64,000 bases of DNA, from assembly GCA_023023105.1 (NCBI GenBank), contig CP083824.1:1-64000 (forward strand). Direction: 5' to 3'. Under the pieces are notes generated by a model. The model ran no database searches, was not told the DNA's origin, and was given only the letters and a program-made list of their open reading frames with translations. Made by a program: the position numbers and the translations under genes. Origin of the DNA: Enterobacter ludwigii. GTDB lineage: Bacteria > Pseudomonadota > Gammaproteobacteria > Enterobacterales > Enterobacteriaceae. Below, piece by piece: positions 58,071-64,000 of this stretch. Within the stretch, counting starts at the first letter, position 1; each line of letters begins with the position of its first letter.

Positions 58071-61000
58071 GAGCTGCATACCGCGCCGTCATCCAGGCGG
58101 GCGGTAACGTCACCGCAAACTTCACCAGTAACATCAGCAACACCAATACCACCGCTAACGCGGGCGGCGTTAGCAACGTCATCTCCACGCCGTCGCTGAA
58201 CACCCTCAGCAACCAGACCATCGGCAGCGGCGTTCAAAAGCAGGGGCTGAACGCTACCGGCACCGTGGCGGTGAACTCGCCGCAGTGGAACGATCAGCTT
58301 CAGGGGGCGCTGCAGCAGCTTAACGGCGGCGGCGCGCTGGAAAACGGCGGCGCGTCCGGCACGCCTCTCAGCAACATTGCCACCACCCAGAAAGGCAACG
58401 CGAACCTCGGCCAGCTGGGCGCGCTGGCGAACGCCGGGGTCACCACTGCCGATCTCAGAACCGCTCAGGGCGGTACCGTCGGGCATTATCAGGGCCAGCG
58501 CGTCGATACCAGCGCTTACCCGCTGCCGTCGGGCAACAACGGCTATTTCGTCTTCTCCGACAACCCGAAAAGCCCGTACCTGATCGGCATCAACCCGAAA
58601 CTGAACGGTCTCGGACAGCTTGATCCCGCCCTGTTTGCCGACCTGAACGCGATGCTCGGGGTCAAACCATCGTCCACGGCGCCGCAGGAGACGCGGCTGG
58701 CGTTTACCGACGAGAAGCAGTTCCTCGGCTCGTCTTACATGCTCGGCCGCCTCAACCTGAACCCGGATTACGATTACCGCTTCCTCGGTGATGCGGCGTT
58801 CGATACCCGCTATGTCTCCAACGTGGTGCTCAACCAGACCGGTAACCGCTACCTGAACGGCATCGGCTCCGATCTGGATCAGATGCGCTATCTGATGGAC
58901 AACGCCGCGGCGGCGCAGCAGTCGCTGGGCCTGCAGTTTGGCGTCTCGCTGACCGCCGATCAGATTGCCGCACTCGACCACAGCCTGCTGTGGTGGGAGA
59001 AAGCCACCGTCAACGGCGAAACCGTGATGGTGCCGAAACTCTACCTGTCGCCGAAGGACGTCACCGTCAATAACGGCAGCGTGATCGCGGGCAACAACGT
59101 CACCCTGAAGGGCGGCGACATCACCAACAGCGGCAGCTCGCTGCTGGCGAAAAACAGCCTGACGCTCGATAGCCAGAACAGCATCAGCAACCTCAACAAT
59201 GGCCTGATGAAAGCGGGCGGCGACCTGAACCTGAGCGCCATCGGCGATATCAATAACATCAGCTCCACCATCAGCGGCAAAACGGTCGCGCTGGAGAGCC
59301 TGGACGGCAGCATCAACAACCTGACCCAGGTTGAGCAGATTGATATCAACGCCGGAGGGAAGTACGGCAAGATCGGCCTGAAAGACACCCTGCTGGGCAA
59401 CACGGCGTCTATTACCGCGCAGGATGGCCTGTCGCTTGAGGCGGGGAAAAACATCACCGTTACCGGGGCGAACCTGGCCTCCGGCGGCGATATGCTGCTG
59501 AACGCGTGGGGCGATATTGCCGTCAACGCGAATCAGATCAACGACGCATTCAGCTCCAGCCGGGCGAAAACCAGCCGTTCGTCCGTCACGTATCAGGGAA
59601 GTAACGTCACCGCGGGCGGCAACCTGCTGGTGAATGCCGGGCACAATCTTGACGTGACCGCCAGCGACCTGAAGGCGGGCGGCAGCGCGGGGCTGAGCGC
59701 GGGCAACGATCTCAATCTGAACGCGGCACAGACCAGCGAAAGCAGCCGTAAAGGGAAAAGCGAGTCCCACAGCACAGGGCTCGACCGCACCACGATTTCC
59801 GCAGGCGATAACCTGGTCCTGAAGGCCGGGCAGGATATCAACGCTCAGGCCGCTGCGCTGGCGGCGGAGAAAAGCGTCGGGCTGCAGGCGGGTCGCGATG
59901 TGAATCTGGCTGCGGAAGAGACCACGCAGGGCGACAGCTATAAGTCAGGCAAGAAAACCGTCATCAACGAATCGGTACGCCAGCAGGGAACCGAGATCGC
60001 CAGCGGGGCGAATACCCAGATCCTCGCCGGGCGCGATGTCACCACCGAAGCCGCGCAGGTAACGGCGAAGGGCGATATCGGCGTGGCGGCGGGCCGCGAC
60101 GTCAGTCTCAATACCGCAACCGAAAGCGATTATCACTACAAAGAGCAGACCAAAACCAAAAAAGGTTTCCTGAGCAAGAAAACCACCCACACCATCGAGG
60201 AGAACAGCGCGACGCGTGAATCCGGCTCATTGCTGAGCGGCGACAACGTGCAGGTGGTGGCGGGCAATAACCTGCAGGTGTTCGGTTCCGCCGTGGCGGG
60301 CGATGGCGACGTGAAGCTTAAGGCGGGCAACAACGTCGATATCGTAGCGGCCACTAACAGCGATACCTCCTGGCGCTTTAAGGAAGAGAAAAAATCCGGC
60401 CTGATGGGCTCGGGCGGGATTGGTTTTACCATCGGCAGCAGTAAAAGCACCCAGGATCTTCGTGAGAAAGGGACTACCCAGAGCCAGAGCTTCAGTACGG
60501 TGGGCTCGACGGGGGGGAGCGTTGATATTGCCGCCGGTAATCAGCTGCATGTCGGCGGCGCGGATCTGGTGGCTGGCAAAAATATGGCGCTCAGCGGCGA
60601 CAGCGTGACGATCGAGCCGGGTCATGACAGGCTCACCAGCGATCAAACCTTCAGGCAGAAAAGCAGTGGCCTGACGATTGCCCTCTCCGGCGCAGTGGGT
60701 GACGCGGTGAACACTGCGGCCAGTACGGCAATGGCGGTGAAAGACCAGAGCGATGGACGTCTCGCCGCACTGCAGGCGACCAAAGCGGCGCTGTCGGGTG
60801 TTCAGGCCGTGCAGGCCAACCGTCTCGCTGAAGCGACTAACGGCAGCGACCCCACTAGCAATGGTGCGTTTGGCGTGATGGCCTCCATTGGCGGACAGTC
60901 CTCTAAATCCACCTCACACTCGGAGCAGGATAAAACGACAGGCAGCACGCTGAATGCCGGGGGTAACCTCGCCATCACGGCGACAGGTCAGGGAAAAACG

Positions 61001-62635
61001 GCCAACAGCGGTGATATTACCGTGGCGGGCAGTCAGCTGAAGGCTGGCAAGGATCTGACGCTCAATGCGGCTCAGGATATCAACCTGACGAGTGCAGCCG
61101 ACACCAATAAACTGACGGGCAGTAACTCCAGCAAGGGTGGCTCAATCGGGATCGGTATTACCGCCGGTCCGAATGGCGCGGGCATCACCGTCTCTGCCAG
61201 CGTAAACGCCGCCAGAGGCAGCGAAAAAGGCAATGGGACCTCCTGGAACGAAACGACGCTGGATGCCGGACAGAACGTCAGCCTGACCAGCGGCCGCGAT
61301 ACGGTGCTTAAAGGCGCGCAGGTCAACGGCGATAAGGTCACGGCGGATGTCGGGCGCGACCTGATCCTCAGCAGCCTGCAGGATAGCGACAAATACAACA
61401 GCAAACAGCAGAGTATGAATGCGGGTGCAAGCTACACCTGGGGGGCGGGCAGCGGTAGCGGCAGCTTTAGCATCAGCCGCGATAAGATGAAGAGCAACTA
61501 CGACTCGGTGCAGGAGCAGACCGGGATCTTCGCAGGCAAAGGCGGCTTTGATATTAACGTTGGCAACCATACGCAGCTGGACGGTGCGGTGATTGCCAGC
61601 CGTGCTGATGCAGACAAAAACCGCCTTGAGACCGGCACGCTGGGCTTTACGGACATCAACAATAAGGCGGAGTATAAGGTTGAGCATCAGGGTGTGGGCT
61701 TCAGTACTGGCGGCGGGGTTGCGGGTAATCTGGTTAGCAATATGGCCAGCACAATGCTGGCAGGAATGGGCGGCAGCGGCCATGCTGAAGGGACGACGCA
61801 GTCAGCGGTAGCCGACGGTGCTATCATTGTTCGCGACCAGGCTAACCAGAAGCAGGACGTCAGCACGCTCAGCCGTGACACTGACCATGCCAACGGCAGC
61901 ATCGACCCGATCTTTAACAAAGAGAAAGAGCAGAAACGCCTGCAAACCGCGCAGATGATTGGCGATATCGGCAATCAGGTTGCGGATATTGCGCGCACCA
62001 ACGGCAAGATTGCGGCCACGGAAGCGGCCAACGAGAAGATGAAAACCGCTGGCGGCGATGCGCGTAACGCCGCCATCAGCCAGCTGAAAAAAGACGGTAA
62101 AGAGGTTACCGATCAGGCGATTCATGACCAGATGTACCAGACCTTCTATAACGAAGCGTTTAACAAGTCTGGTATGGGTACGGGGCAGAGCACCCAGCGG
62201 GCCATCACAGCAGCAACGGCAGCGGTTCAGGCGCTGGCAGGCGGAGACATTAAAGCCGCGATTGCGGGCGCTTCCGCGCCGTATATTGCCAATGCCATCG
62301 CAAATGCCATTCCGGATACGGATCTTAAGGGACGTGTGCTGGCCCATGCGGTTGTCAACGCCGCGCTTGCAGCGGCTTCCGGCAGAGATGCGGCGTCCGC
62401 CGCAGCGGGTGCGGCGGTGGGCGAGCTTGTCGGTAAAATTGCGGTAGACAAGCTGGCCGGTAAGATTGCAGTTGATGGCTTTGGCAAACCGGTCAGCGAA
62501 CTGAGCGAGGAAGATAAACAGACGGTATCAGCGCTGGCGACACTGGCTTCTGGTCTGGCTGGGGGGCTTGTCGGAGACAGCAGCGCGAACGCGGTAGCAG
62601 CGGCTCAGGCGGGCAAGACGACCGTTGAGAATAAC

Positions 62636-63063
62636 ACGCTGAGTGTTGCGCCTCCGGTTCCGGTGCCTGTTCCCGGGGTTCCGGTAAGCCCCGGAGATCA
62701 GGCCACCAAAAACGCCAATGACAAAATAGCGTCAGCTGTGGATGATCTGTTTGATGCGATTGATAAAGCCACTCAGTGTAGCTTTGGGCGTGCATGTTCT
62801 TCGGATGATTCAAATCAGGAATCGAAACCCAACGTTGCCGGTAACATGACGGATAACGAGAAGGCTGAATATGGTGGTGCTGGGGCAGGCTCTCCGACTC
62901 CACCAGAAAATGATCATGAAAAACAAGAAAATAAGCCTGTTGATAAACTCAATCAAAAGCAAGAAAGTGCTATCAAGAAGATCGATAACACTATAAAAAA
63001 TGCCTTAAAAGATCATGATATCACAGGAACGCTCAAGGATATGGATGGTAACCCTGTACCTAA
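62636..63063 (+). other. Truncated CdiA-CT after the VENN motif
   Basis: After VENN the CT region runs 142 residues before the IS. A Pro-rich linker (PVPVPVPGVPVSPGD) is followed by a helical stretch ending ALKDHDITGTLKDMDGNPVP. From memory this end resembles the lead into a polymorphic type-28 toxin, which I cannot confirm. The catalytic part is missing. Confidence 0.7.

Positions 63064-64000
<937 letters not shown>

Noticed and set aside
58037-59770. 577-codon open frame antisense to cdiA
   Set aside because: Long antisense frames are expected in G+C-rich, repetitive sequence. It has no family motif or ribosome site, and the plus-strand protein is unmistakable.

Overview
The window reads as a chromosomal segment of an Enterobacteriaceae close to Enterobacter (Lelliottia and Leclercia are alternatives). 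Most products look like near-identical Escherichia coli K-12 relatives in the familiar order dnaA-dnaN-recF-gyrB, yidA, dgoRKADT, yidR/yidQ, ibpAB, yidE, yidP, yidHG, dsdAXC, emrD, tisB/istR, ivbL-ilvBN, uhpABCT, yicN, nepI, yicL, yicS, nlpA. An aglAB-type alpha-glucoside PTS pair of the Klebsiella/Enterobacter kind replaces the K-12 glv genes. Genus is an inference from gene content and protein resemblance; no database was searched.

Layout. 1-6063: replication/topology cluster dnaA (starting at base 1), dnaN, recF, gyrB, closed by a terminator. 6048-9094: divergent LysR regulator and zinc-less dehydrogenase in the yidB position, then yidA. 9133-13995: D-galactonate operon dgoRKADT behind two operator-like palindromes. 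14011-18728: yidR, yidQ, the heat-shock pair ibpAB with a sigma32 promoter and two ROSE-type thermometers, and yidE. 18696-22637: yidP repressor and aglAB. 22699-27142: yidH, yidG and the D-serine locus, whose activator dsdC has an in-frame amber codon. 27227-30908: a family-5-like glycosidase, emrD, a DMT permease and a GNAT enzyme. 30923-31452: the SOS toxin-antitoxin tisB/istR-1. 31774-34227: a small AT-rich island with two unrecognised genes and an orphan T6SS hcp split by an IS903-type element. 34335-36574: ivbL leader, attenuator, ilvBN. 36597-41579: uhpABCT. 41597-49071: accessory and yic genes, nlpA, two metallo-beta-lactamase-fold proteins and an AraC regulator. 49254 to the end: a CDI locus (cdiB, then a 12.2-kb cdiA) cut in its toxin module by an IS5-type element that runs off the window.

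How it works together. The backbone covers replication start, sugar-acid and sugar-phosphate use, branched-chain amino-acid synthesis and stress defence. The accessory part is about competition between bacteria: an Hcp tube protein with two unknown genes beside it, and a CdiB/CdiA contact-inhibition system. Both weapons look disabled by separate insertion sequences, each with recognisable target sites. The most distinctive findings are the IS5 disruption of the CdiA toxin, an AT-rich cysteine-containing module inside CdiA that resembles an exchangeable receptor-binding region, the hcp/IS903 island, the dsdC amber mutation, and a complete but very short tisB with its antisense RNA.
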